From the NCBI GenBank assembly GCA_016784945.1, contig JADHTP010000004.1, positions 1 through 35,491 on the forward strand: DNA of 35,491 nt, written 5' to 3'. This document shows, piece by piece, positions 15,408 through 24,100 of the stretch. The notes beneath the pieces are model-generated. The model was not told the DNA's origin. It ran no database searches and saw only the letters and a program-made list of their open reading frames with translations. Every line of letters starts with the position of its first letter. Within the stretch, counting starts at the first letter, position 1. This DNA comes from Deltaproteobacteria bacterium (GTDB taxonomy: Bacteria > Myxococcota_A > UBA9042 > DTJE01). Position numbers and translations under genes: made by a program.

Positions 15408-16223
15408 ATGACACAGGCAAGCCCCCTCCATCCAGTGGTCCTGGTGGTGGACGACGATCCGGGCTGCGTTCGCGCCATCCGACGCGCCCTGGAATACGCG
15501 GGAATGGGGACCGTGGCCGCCACCAGCCTGGAAGAGGCCCATGAGGCCCTTCAAAGGCACGACCCGGCCTGCGTGATTACGGAATTTCGCATGCCTGACG
15601 GGCAGGGGGTGGAATTCCTGACCCGGTCCCGGGAATCGGTCGAACACCTGGGGCGCGTCATGCTGACCGGGGTGGTGGACTTCCTGGCGGTACAGGAGGC
15701 CGTCAACCAGGGCTCCGTCCACGCCTTCTTCACCAAGCCCTGGGACAACAACAGCCTGGTTCAGGGCGTCAAGGGTGTCATCGAACAGTGTCGTCTCGCG
15801 CGCGAGAACACGGAAATGATGCGACAGCTGTCGGAACACAACCGGGTCCTGGAGGCCACGGTCAAGGAAAGGACGGGGCAGCTCGAACAGGCCAAGAGCG
15901 AGCTGGAAGCCGTGTTCGATTCCTGGGACGAGCCGGTGGCCATCGTGGACAACCGGTTCACGGTCCTGAGGGCCAACAAAGCCTATTCCAGGCAGGCCGG
16001 GCTGGTCGTGCGGGATGTGCCGGGCCGCCTGTGTCACGAGGCCCTGTTCCACCGGGAATCGCCCTGTGAGGACTGTCCCCTCGGGCGCGAGCCCGTTGAC
16101 GACGGCCCGCGGGAAGGCCGGATCGCGCAGGACGGGAACGAGTGGCGCATCATGACACGGTCCATGGGTATCGCCCGTCGAACCGGGCAGGCGGCGCTCT
16201 GTCGCTACGAGCTCCTGCGGTGA
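15408..16223 (+). CDS. Receiver-PAS protein with Glu at the phosphorylation site
   Basis: A 271-residue regulator. The receiver domain (about 10-125) keeps acidic residues Asp15-Asp16, Thr87 and Lys110 (FFTKPWDN), but the phosphoacceptor is replaced: ACVITEFRMPDGQG has Glu59 where the preceding gene's protein has Asp55. Glu often mimics phospho-Asp, so the domain may be locked or unregulated by phosphorylation. A coiled coil (about 130-168) leads to a PAS-like domain (about 165-271) with a Cys-rich segment, CHEALFHRESPCEDCPL, seen in a subset of PAS sensors. No kinase or DNA-binding domain follows. Its stop overlaps the GTG of the DUF167 gene. Confidence 0.88.
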   Translation: MTQASPLHPVVLVVDDDPGCVRAIRRALEYAGMGTVAATSLEEAHEALQRHDPACVITEFRMPDGQGVEFLTRSRESVEHLGRVMLTGVVDFLAVQEAVNQGSVHAFFTKPWDNNSLVQGVKGVIEQCRLARENTEMMRQLSEHNRVLEATVKERTGQLEQAKSELEAVFDSWDEPVAIVDNRFTVLRANKAYSRQAGLVVRDVPGRLCHEALFHRESPCEDCPLGREPVDDGPREGRIAQDGNEWRIMTRSMGIARRTGQAALCRYELLR

Positions 16224-16510
16224 AGGTCGTCACGGCACATCCCGAGGGCACGGTGCTGGAAATCAAGGTCCGCCCACGGGCCGGGAAATGCCGGGTGACC
16301 CATCGAAAAGACGGTACCGTTGTGGTGGAAGTCACGTCGGCGCCCGAAAACGGCCAGGCCACGAAGCAGGCGCTTCGTACCCTGGCCCGGGCCGTGGGGC
16401 TGAGGTCTTGTGACGCCACCATCTTGAAGGGCGCCAGAAACCGAAAGAAGACCGTGCTGCTCAAGGGCCTTACGAAGGGGGCCTGCCTGGCCGGACTGGA
16501 AGTTTCATGA
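16220..16510 (+). CDS. DUF167/YggU family protein
   Basis: A 96-residue protein of the UPF0235 (YggU) family, a small alpha/beta fold with no established biochemical role. Recognisable segments are IKVRPRAGK near the start, VEVTSAPENGQATKQAL in the middle and a basic ILKGARNRKKTVLLKG. The start is GTG at 16220, overlapping the preceding stop as GTGA, which gives the family's usual length. Its end overlaps the ATG of the lnt gene by four bases. In many genomes this family lies near cell-envelope or division genes, but that does not define a function. Confidence 0.85.
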   Translation: MKVVTAHPEGTVLEIKVRPRAGKCRVTHRKDGTVVVEVTSAPENGQATKQALRTLARAVGLRSCDATILKGARNRKKTVLLKGLTKGACLAGLEVS

Positions 16511-19092
16511 GCAAGGGACCGAAAAAATCCAAGGGACCCACGGAGCCGCTGACCCACATGGTGGCGGCCATTCCCCTGGCACTGGTGTCCGGGTGCCTGG
16601 TGTTCCTGTCCTTTCCCACCTATGACCTGTTTCCCCTCCAGTGGGTTGCCCTCGTTCCCCTGCTGGTGGCCGTTCGAGGACGCGGCCTGCAAAGCGGACT
16701 GTTCTTGGGTTTCTGCACGGGACTGGTCACCAATGTCGGCGGTTTCTACTGGATTTCCGGACTACTGGGGGAATTCGGCCACATGGGTCCCATCCCGTCG
16801 GTCGCGCTGATGCTGGTGGTGGCCTCCTACCAGGCCATACCCAACGCCCTGGCCACGGGACTGTCGGCCATCGTGGCCCGACGTTTCGGGCCGTCGGCTT
16901 GGTTCCTGGCCTTTCCCGTCCTGTTCACCGCCACCGAGTTCCTGGTGCCCTTCATCTTTCCCTGGTATTTCGCCAACGGTCAGCAACCCTTCCACGCCGT
17001 CACCCAGATCGTTGATATCACCGGCGTGTCCGGGCTGACCTTCCTCCTGGTTCTCGTGAACTGTGCCCTGGCCGCCGTGGTGACGCAGCGGCTGGCGAGG
17101 CAGCCCTTTCCAATCGTCCGGGTGGCCTCGGCGGCCGTCGTGCTGCTGGCATCCCTAGTCTACGGTGTGATGACCCTGCGCAGCGTGGACAGACAGGTCC
17201 GGGAAACCCGCAAGTTCCGGGTGTCCATGGTGGAAGCCGACGTGGGCATCTGGGAAAAAGAGGCCCAGCTTCCCGACGGGTCTCCCATGCCCTGGGAACA
17301 GCAGGTGCGCATGCTCTACGGCAACCTGCTTAAGCACCAGTTCCTCACGGCCGATCTGGAGCGCGAGGCGAAACCCGACCTTATCGTATGGCCCGAGTCT
17401 TCCTATAACCCGCTGCACGCGGTCTTTGCCCGGCGAACCGACGCCTTCGCCGTCACGGCCGGCGCGGGCGGCAAGGCGTCCTGGATCACCGCCCGGGGCA
17501 CCCGGCCCCTTCCGGGCGCGGACACGGCATCGCTGAGCGTCACGGGCATCCGCGGCGTGGCGGCCGCCCACGAGGAGTTCATCGTCGCGGTGGGAGCGCG
17601 TGGAGCCATCCATGTCTTCAACGGCCGGACATGGACCCGGGAACCATCGGGCACCGATCGCGACCTCTTTGCCGTGGCCGCCATTCCGGGGACCGGGGAT
17701 GCCCTGGCCGTGGGCGCCCAGGGGACGGTCGTGCTCCGCAAGGGAGGCCGCTGGGACACCCTGGAACCGGGGACCTCGGTGGACCTGAAAAGCGTCACCT
17801 GGTCGGGCGGAAGGAGCTTCGCCACCTGCGGTGACCAGGGGACACTCGTGACCCTGAAAGGCCGCCGGGCCACCTTGATCGACACGGGCACCACACAGGA
17901 CCTCCTGGCCCTGTCCTGGTCGGACCAGCGGGGATTGGTGGTCGTTGGTCGGGAAGGCTCCGCTCTCCGGGTGGAAGGCAGGCGAACCCTGAAATGGGGG
18001 ACAGGGGCCATGGTGGACTTCCTGGGCGTGGCGGCCGGAAAGGACACCTGGATCACCGGCCGAAAAGGCCTGTTATTGCGGTGTCGCGAGGAATGCGAAC
18101 GGATCAGGACGGGGCTCGACGAGGACCTCGTATCGGTTTCAGGTGACGGGGGGGGCAAGGCCTGGGCCGTGGGTGCCCGCGGGACGGTGCTGGCCCTGTC
18201 CGGCGACGCCGCGCGAAAGGTGGCTCCATTGGCGGGCCACGGTCCCCTGGGCAAACAGCGATCCGTGGCCTGGGTGCCCCTGCGCGAAGGATACCCCCTG
18301 TACCGGGACGTCCGCTATCTCTACACGTCCCCCGAACCGCTCCCCGGCGCCGGCTCCGCCGAGGATCCCGGACAGGCCGTGGACGCCGACCACGACACAC
18401 CCACCCGGGACCGGAATGCCGCCATTCGGGGATTCTCCACACCGTTGCTCATGGGGGCGATCACCTACCGGAACCTACCGGGCTTCGACAGCGAAAGCGA
18501 GTACTTCAACACGGCCCTCCTGGTGGCGCCGGACGGGGAGGTCCTGGGGCGCTACGACAAGAACTACCTGTTGATATTCGGCGAGTACCTCCCCTTCTCC
18601 GACTGGTTCCCCTTCCTGAAGACCTGGCTGCCCGAGGCCGGAGACTACCGGGCCGGCGAAACCGTGGAGGTCTTCGAACTGGACGGCGTCCGTATCGGCC
18701 TGATGATCTGCTACGAGGACATCATCCCCAGTTTCACGCGGCGCCTGGCGGACAAGGACCCCCACATCCTGGTGAACGTCACCAACGACGCCTGGTTCGG
18801 CAAGACCTCGGAACCGTATCAACACCTGCAACTGGCCACGTTCAGGGCCATCGAGAACCGCCGGTTCCTGCTGCGATCCACCAACACGGGGATCACGGCC
18901 GTTGTGGACCCCGCGGGACGCATACTCCAGCACACGTCCCTGGAGGAAGCGGAGGTCCTCACGGCGGACATCGCCGTCATGACCGGGGACACGCTGTACC
19001 GGCAACTGGGGGACGTGTTCGCCTGGGGATGCTGCGTGCTGTCTCTGCTGGGGTTGGTGGCCACCCGGTTGCGACGGGGAAAGAAGGCATGA
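16507..19092 (+). CDS. lnt: Apolipoprotein N-acyltransferase with inserted beta-propeller
   Basis: Lnt transfers the third acyl chain from phospholipid to the N-terminal Cys of lipoproteins at the periplasmic face of the inner membrane. The N-terminal membrane domain (about 17-225) and C-terminal helix (about 838-855) flank a nitrilase-type domain. The catalytic triad is present: Glu297 (WPESSY), Lys685 (RYDKNYLLIFGEY) and Cys735 (MICYED). The length, 861 residues, is far above the usual 500-550. The spacing from Glu to Lys is 388 residues, against 70 in the second Lnt of this window. The excess (about 304-593) consists of repeats of about 38 residues with a VGxxGTV core, most like a YCF48-type or related beta-propeller. 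After it, the normal Glu-Lys linker resumes (YPLYRDVRYLY onward). It overlaps the DUF167 gene by four bases. Confidence 0.93.
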   Translation: MSKGPKKSKGPTEPLTHMVAAIPLALVSGCLVFLSFPTYDLFPLQWVALVPLLVAVRGRGLQSGLFLGFCTGLVTNVGGFYWISGLLGEFGHMGPIPSVALMLVVASYQAIPNALATGLSAIVARRFGPSAWFLAFPVLFTATEFLVPFIFPWYFANGQQPFHAVTQIVDITGVSGLTFLLVLVNCALAAVVTQRLARQPFPIVRVASAAVVLLASLVYGVMTLRSVDRQVRETRKFRVSMVEADVGIWEKEAQLPDGSPMPWEQQVRMLYGNLLKHQFLTADLEREAKPDLIVWPESSYNPLHAVFARRTDAFAVTAGAGGKASWITARGTRPLPGADTASLSVTGIRGVAAAHEEFIVAVGARGAIHVFNGRTWTREPSGTDRDLFAVAAIPGTGDALAVGAQGTVVLRKGGRWDTLEPGTSVDLKSVTWSGGRSFATCGDQGTLVTLKGRRATLIDTGTTQDLLALSWSDQRGLVVVGREGSALRVEGRRTLKWGTGAMVDFLGVAAGKDTWITGRKGLLLRCREECERIRTGLDEDLVSVSGDGGGKAWAVGARGTVLALSGDAARKVAPLAGHGPLGKQRSVAWVPLREGYPLYRDVRYLYTSPEPLPGAGSAEDPGQAVDADHDTPTRDRNAAIRGFSTPLLMGAITYRNLPGFDSESEYFNTALLVAPDGEVLGRYDKNYLLIFGEYLPFSDWFPFLKTWLPEAGDYRAGETVEVFELDGVRIGLMICYEDIIPSFTRRLADKDPHILVNVTNDAWFGKTSEPYQHLQLATFRAIENRRFLLRSTNTGITAVVDPAGRILQHTSLEEAEVLTADIAVMTGDTLYRQLGDVFAWGCCVLSLLGLVATRLRRGKKA
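17440..18243 (+). repeat. Seven propeller-like repeats inside Lnt
   Basis: Residues about 312-579 contain seven units of 36-42 residues. They begin near residues 312 (weakest), 348, 384, 424, 463, 501 and 538. Six end in variants of AVGAQGTVVLRKGGRW: AVGARGAIHVFNGRTW, ATCGDQGTLVTLKGR, VVGREGSALRVEGRR, ITGRKGLLLRC and AVGARGTVLALSG. Sequence divergence between units is high, so this is an old protein repeat and not a recent DNA duplication. Confidence 0.8.
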
Positions 19093-19105
19093 TCCTGCCC
19101 CATCC

Positions 19106-20035
19106 CTAGGCGTTCTCCACCACGATGCCCGTTACCTCGCCATCGACCTGCACGCCCGGGAACACCACGGCCTCCTCGACCGCGGCGTCCGATCCGATGC
19201 GGGCGCCCTCGCACACCACGGCCCGCGGGCCCACCCTGGCGCCCGCGTCCAGGAGGGCGCCGGGACCCAGTATCACGCCGTCCGGCCCGACCCGGAACCC
19301 GTCGAGTCCCACGTCCGCATACAGTCCTGGCGCCTCTTCCAGGAGGTCCCACTGGAGGTCAAGGAAACGCCCGGGCGTGCCGATGTCGCAGAAACGGCCG
19401 TCCATCACCCGGCCGGCCACGTCCTTTCCCGAGGCGAGCAGGGGAATGATCCCGTGGGTCACAAGGCAGGATTCCACGCCGGGAGGCAGGTGCTCGAACA
19501 GGGATGGGGACAGGACCGATACCCCGGAGAACACGAACTTCGGGCCGCCGTGGCCTTCGGGTTTTCCCCGGATGCCGACCACCCGCCCCTTTTCAAGTTC
19601 CACCAACTGGGCATCGGGCCTCGCCGGGTCGTCCACCAGGGCCAGGGTGGCGTCGGCGCCTAACCGCCTGTGATGCTCCACCAGCAAGGACAGGTCCCAG
19701 TCGTGGAACACGTCGCCGTTGTGTACCAGGAACGCCTCTTCGCCAGCAAAGAAATCCCTCACCGCGCTCAGGCCGCCCCCCGTGCCCAGGATGAAGGTCT
19801 CATCCGACCAAGTGATGTTCACGCCGAGTCTGGCGCCCGAAGCCAACCGCCGCACCAGTTGGGCCGGCAGGTGATGGAGATTGATCACGACCTCGGACAC
19901 GCCCGCATTCTTGAGGCGCCTGAGGGCCCACTCCACCACGGGCGCGCCCAGTACGGGAAACAGGGGTTTCGGGACCTTTTCGGTGAAGGGCTGGAGTCGC
20001 TTGCCCAGCCCCGCTGCCAGCACCATGGCCTTCAT
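19106..20035 (-). CDS. murU: MurNAc-1-phosphate uridylyltransferase-like nucleotidyltransferase
   Basis: A 309-residue sugar nucleotidyltransferase. The N-terminal signature is LAAGLGKRLQPFTEKVPKPLFPV, the substrate loop is LGTGGGLSAV, and a metal-binding Asp108 lies in HNGDVFHD. The C-terminus has hexapeptide-like turns (GPGALLDAGARVGP). Directly upstream is an AmgK-like kinase, and the AmgK-MurU pair makes UDP-MurNAc from recycled MurNAc while bypassing de novo synthesis. Alone, the sequence could also be a mannose-1-phosphate guanylyltransferase; the neighbour decides. The start at 20035 has AAGGA at good spacing. An alternative ATG at 20050 overlaps the kinase stop as ATGA and adds five residues. 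The gene is convergent with lnt, 13 bp away. Confidence 0.8.
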   Translation of the reverse strand: MKAMVLAAGLGKRLQPFTEKVPKPLFPVLGAPVVEWALRRLKNAGVSEVVINLHHLPAQLVRRLASGARLGVNITWSDETFILGTGGGLSAVRDFFAGEEAFLVHNGDVFHDWDLSLLVEHHRRLGADATLALVDDPARPDAQLVELEKGRVVGIRGKPEGHGGPKFVFSGVSVLSPSLFEHLPPGVESCLVTHGIIPLLASGKDVAGRVMDGRFCDIGTPGRFLDLQWDLLEEAPGLYADVGLDGFRVGPDGVILGPGALLDAGARVGPRAVVCEGARIGSDAAVEEAVVFPGVQVDGEVTGIVVENA

Positions 20036-20046
20036 GCCTTGATCCT

Positions 20047-21081
20047 TCATCCGAAGTGGTCGGGGAGATATTTCGCCAGGATCTTCCGGGCAGGGGTGAA
20101 TTCGGGGAACCGTTCCAGGGCCTCCCGGGCATAGGCCAGGGACTGATCGATGTTTCCCAGGAACTTGGGATTCCCCTTCACCCGGTCGATGTACACGAAC
20201 CGTCCGGCGTCCTTGAGCTTTCTCTGGAGGGCCTGGATCTGGAACGCCTCTTTCAGTTCCTCGGCGGGAGGCACCCACAGGCCGGCGTCGGCGCGCGCCT
20301 CGCGGAAGATCTGCTGGTTCTCCGCCACCTCTTCGACGCTGAAGGTCACGTAGGAATCCCTCAGCAGGGCCACCAGGTCGTAGAGGTAGGGCCCCTGCAG
20401 GGCGTCCTGAAAATCGATGAGCCGCAAATGGTCACCCTGGACCATGAGGTTCCTGCTCTGGAAGTCGCGGTGCACGAAGCCCTGGGGCAGGCCCGTAAGC
20501 CGCTCAACCACCCCGTCATAGAAGGCGTACAGCTCATCCTTTTCCCCGGGTGTGGGCGTCAGTCCCGTCCAGGCCAGAAGGCCCCATTCGTGGAAGTGTT
20601 CCAGTTCCCAGCGCAGCAGGTCCTTCCCGAACCGTCGTTTGAACGCGATGCAGCCGGGGTCCGGATTGGACTGGGCCCAGGCCTGCATGCGGACCATGAT
20701 GTCCACGGCATCCCGATACAGAACGGCTTTTTTGCTACCGAAGGCCAGGGCCCGCTCCACGGTCATGTTGCCCAGGTCTTCCAGTACGATGATCCCGGCG
20801 TCCAGGTCCACGAAGGACACGCCGGGTACGGGCAGACCACCCCTTGCAAGGTATTCGCCCACGTCCAGGAAGGGGACGGTGTCGGGCCGTTCTCCGTCCA
20901 CCACTTCGTCGCTCTTGAGAGGATCGTCGGCCATCTTCATCACGATGGCCGTGTTCCCGTTGGGCGTGGGGGCCCGGAAGTAGGACCGGCTGGATGCGTC
21001 CCCGGCCAGGGGGGTCACGTCGGGATCGGTGCGGCCTTCGACCACGGCCAGAACCCTGGTGACGGTGTCCTTCCATTCCAT
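20047..21081 (-). CDS. amgK: N-acetylmuramate/N-acetylglucosamine kinase (AmgK-like)
   Basis: An aminoglycoside-phosphotransferase-fold kinase of about 344 residues, predicted to phosphorylate the anomeric position of MurNAc or GlcNAc. The catalytic loop is FVHRDFQSRNLMV (Asp206, Asn211) and the metal-binding motif is LIDFQDALQGPYLYD (Asp223). The N-terminal phosphate-binding segment is GDASSRSYFR. These segments match AmgK closely. The last bases overlap or abut the MurU-like gene. The start is ATG at 21081; a GTG two codons earlier is possible, and neither has a clear ribosome-binding site. It lies 116 bp downstream of the fibre gene on the same strand. Confidence 0.85.
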   Translation of the reverse strand: MEWKDTVTRVLAVVEGRTDPDVTPLAGDASSRSYFRAPTPNGNTAIVMKMADDPLKSDEVVDGERPDTVPFLDVGEYLARGGLPVPGVSFVDLDAGIIVLEDLGNMTVERALAFGSKKAVLYRDAVDIMVRMQAWAQSNPDPGCIAFKRRFGKDLLRWELEHFHEWGLLAWTGLTPTPGEKDELYAFYDGVVERLTGLPQGFVHRDFQSRNLMVQGDHLRLIDFQDALQGPYLYDLVALLRDSYVTFSVEEVAENQQIFREARADAGLWVPPAEELKEAFQIQALQRKLKDAGRFVYIDRVKGNPKFLGNIDQSLAYAREALERFPEFTPARKILAKYLPDHFG

Positions 21082-21196
21082 GGACACAGTCTACCGTCAT
21101 TGACCCGATCCGGTGAAATGGATGCAGGGAATCATTCTGGAAATGAGGCAAAACCGTTGTGATGGCGAAGGGGTCGGGTGGGGGACGGAACGCAGC

Positions 21197-24100
21197 CTAC
21201 TTGAGGATGCCTTCGTCCACCAGGAGCTGCTCGATGAGGGCGATGCGGTCCTCGAGGTCCTCGATCCGCTGGTCCCTCTGCTGGATCTGCCGGTCCAGGG
21301 TCTTGAGGCCCGCCATGAGGAGACCGTCCATGTCGTTGAGGCTGTAGCCGTGCTTGTCCACGCCGTTACCGTCCGCAGTGGCCATACCCAGTTCGTCGGG
21401 CAGGCTCTCGGCGATCACACCGATGTGAGGCACCGTGCGGTAGACCTTCCTGACGGCCAGTTCAAGGTGCTTCTCCCGCTCCCGGCCACCCACCTCTACC
21501 TCGATCCTCTTATCGATTTCCTCGCCGCTCATGGAGGTTTCTTCGTATTCCTTCCGCTTCTTGGCCTCGATCCCGCGTACTTCCTCTTCGGCTATAGCCT
21601 GGGCCGACGCGCGGTCCCGTATTTCCTCATTCATGTAGAACTTGGCGGAACGGACCTGGCGCAGGCTCGACAGAACCCACTCGTCGTCCTTGGCATCCAG
21701 GTCCTGGATGTCCTTCTTGAACTTCTCGGAGGAAATGGTGATGAATCCATAGGACTCCATCCGGTGCCATACCCGGTACTCGCGATTCCAGTGATAACCC
21801 ATCCAATAGCCGTTGTTGCTGTGCGGAATGATGTGTCCCGAATTCATCCAGGAGGTGGCCTGGTAGAAGTCCGAGCCATGAAGCCGCAGACCGTCCACAC
21901 GGCCGTAGTTGGCGTGGAAGTGGCCATGAACGTAGGCGTCATAAACACCCAGGCGACCGGTCTGTGAACCACTGCCGTCGGTCCCGTCCCAGTAGCAGCC
22001 CGTGTTGTTCCGGTCATAGAACCGGTCACCCCAGACGCTGCCGGAGGTGTAGAAGCCCGTGTTGGTCCACAGGCCGTAGGAAGAATGGGAGCCCAGGTAC
22101 CACGACGTGTTCCAGCCGCCGCCGTTGACCCGGCCGGGGTACATGTAGTTGTACTGGTACATGGAGATACCCTTCGAACCGCCGCCGAGCCAGGGGGCGA
22201 ATTGACCCAGGACCACGTTGGCATTCTTGGAAAGGTAGATGGATGATCCCATCCGCGAGTTGCCCGCCGGGTCCACGTAGTAGGTATGGTCGTTGCCGTC
22301 ATAGTACAGAGGAGCCGTCATGTAGGTCAGGCTCTGGGACCAGCCCTGGACCGACAGGTTCGGGTTCGTGCTGGAATTCTTGCGCAGGTTCAGGTTGTTG
22401 CCGCTGGGGGTGAGGTTCATGTCGTTGCCGTTCCAGCGGATCCCCTCGTTGGATTGCATGAAATACAGAGGATCACTCAGTTGCAACCTGTTGATATTCG
22501 ACGTGGAGGCCGGGTTCACGTAGTAGCCCGGATTGTCGGCATCGCGGAAGACTCTGGCGTCCAGGTTGCCGTACACCGTCATGGTGTTGCCGCCGCAACC
22601 GCCGGTGAAGACCCGAACGGGCCCGCAACGGTAGTGGTTGATCTCGAGGGGATCGCCGGCCGCACCGGTGTTGATGGTATCGAAATAGGCGTTGTTGCCG
22701 TAAAGACCATAGGAATTGCTGCCGCCGGACCGGACGGAACCGTAGTACCGGATGACGTTCATGTCGCTGGTGCCGTTCGGGTCGGCGTCCCGGGCGGTGT
22801 TGCCACGGTCCACGAACCGGTTGGCGATGACCTCGTCGGCTGTGATGTCGCCGCTGGTGGTGAAGCTGATGTTGGACGCCAGGTCGCCGCCGGCGATGGT
22901 GCCGTTGGCGATGTCGGCCGAAGAAACGGCGCCGTCCTTGATGTCCGCGCTGTCGATGCCGCCGCCGGCCTTGGTGGTCAGTTCACCCAGGAACTCCAGG
23001 TCACCCTTGTGGTAGGCCTTGCCGTTGGCGTACAGGGCGTGGGTGACACCCGTGTTGCCGGGGGCCTCGGTGTAGATTTCGAACCGTTCCGACTGGTCGT
23101 ACTCGTTGCCAAGGACCAGTTGGAAGGCGATCTGCTCGTCGGAGGCAGTGGTGTGGTTCCGGAAGTAGGCGTAGTCCTGAGAGCCGCCGTCATACAGGTG
23201 GAACTTGAAGCCAGCGTTCAGGTACAGGTCCTCGGTGCCCTTCTTGAAATACAGGGCGCCATGGTCGTGGGCCGCGGGTGACACTTGGGTGTAGTCCACA
23301 GTGACCAGGGCGTTGCCGTCCACGCTGAGGCCCGATCCGAACTTGGCCACACCCACCGCGGACGCGGTGGCCTTGTCGATCTTGGAACCCGAGATGGGGC
23401 CCGCGATCTTGACGTTCGTCACCTGCATGTTGTTGATGTCCGCGGTGTCCACGCAGCCACCGGGGCAGTTCACGTCCACGGCCGGACCACCCTTGGAACT
23501 GGAACCGGCGTAGTTGTTCTGCAGTTCGGCGTTGCCCACGCAGCCCGTACAGGTCAGGCCCGTGGCGTCGCCACCCTGGCTGGCGGAAGCCGCGTAGTTG
23601 AAGTCGATGTCGCTGTTGCCCACGCAGCCGGAGCACTGCAGGCCCGTGGCATCGCCGCCCTTGGCGGTACCGGCCGCATAGTACACGCTGCCGTGGATTT
23701 CACCTTCCACCACGCAGCCCGAGCAGGCCAGGTCGGAAGCCGCGCCGCCCTTGCTGGCCGATCCGGCGTAGTTGAAAGCCACGTCACCGGTGCCGACGCA
23801 ACCCACGCCTGCTCCGCCGAAGTTGGGGCATTCCACGTTGGTGGCCGGGCCGCCCTTGGAATTGGAAGCGGCATAGTTGAAGTCCACCTCACCGCTGCTC
23901 ACGCACTGGGAAGAGCAGGTCAGGTTGAGGGCCGCGCCGCCCTTGCTGTCCGAATCCGCGTAGTTGAAGTTGATGTCGGCGTTGCCCACGTTGCCGTCGG
24001 CAATCTTTGCCGCGGTCACCGCGTTGTTCTGGATGTGGTGGGTGCCCACCGCACCGGCGGCGCCGGTCGGGTCGTCCTTCAGCTTGTTGGAATCCACGGC

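Noticed and set aside
14658-16052. Long minus-strand open frame continuing upstream of the HEAT-like lipoprotein
   Set aside because: It is antisense to two well-supported receiver genes. A signal peptide with lipobox, ribosome-binding site and promoter fix the real start at 14657.
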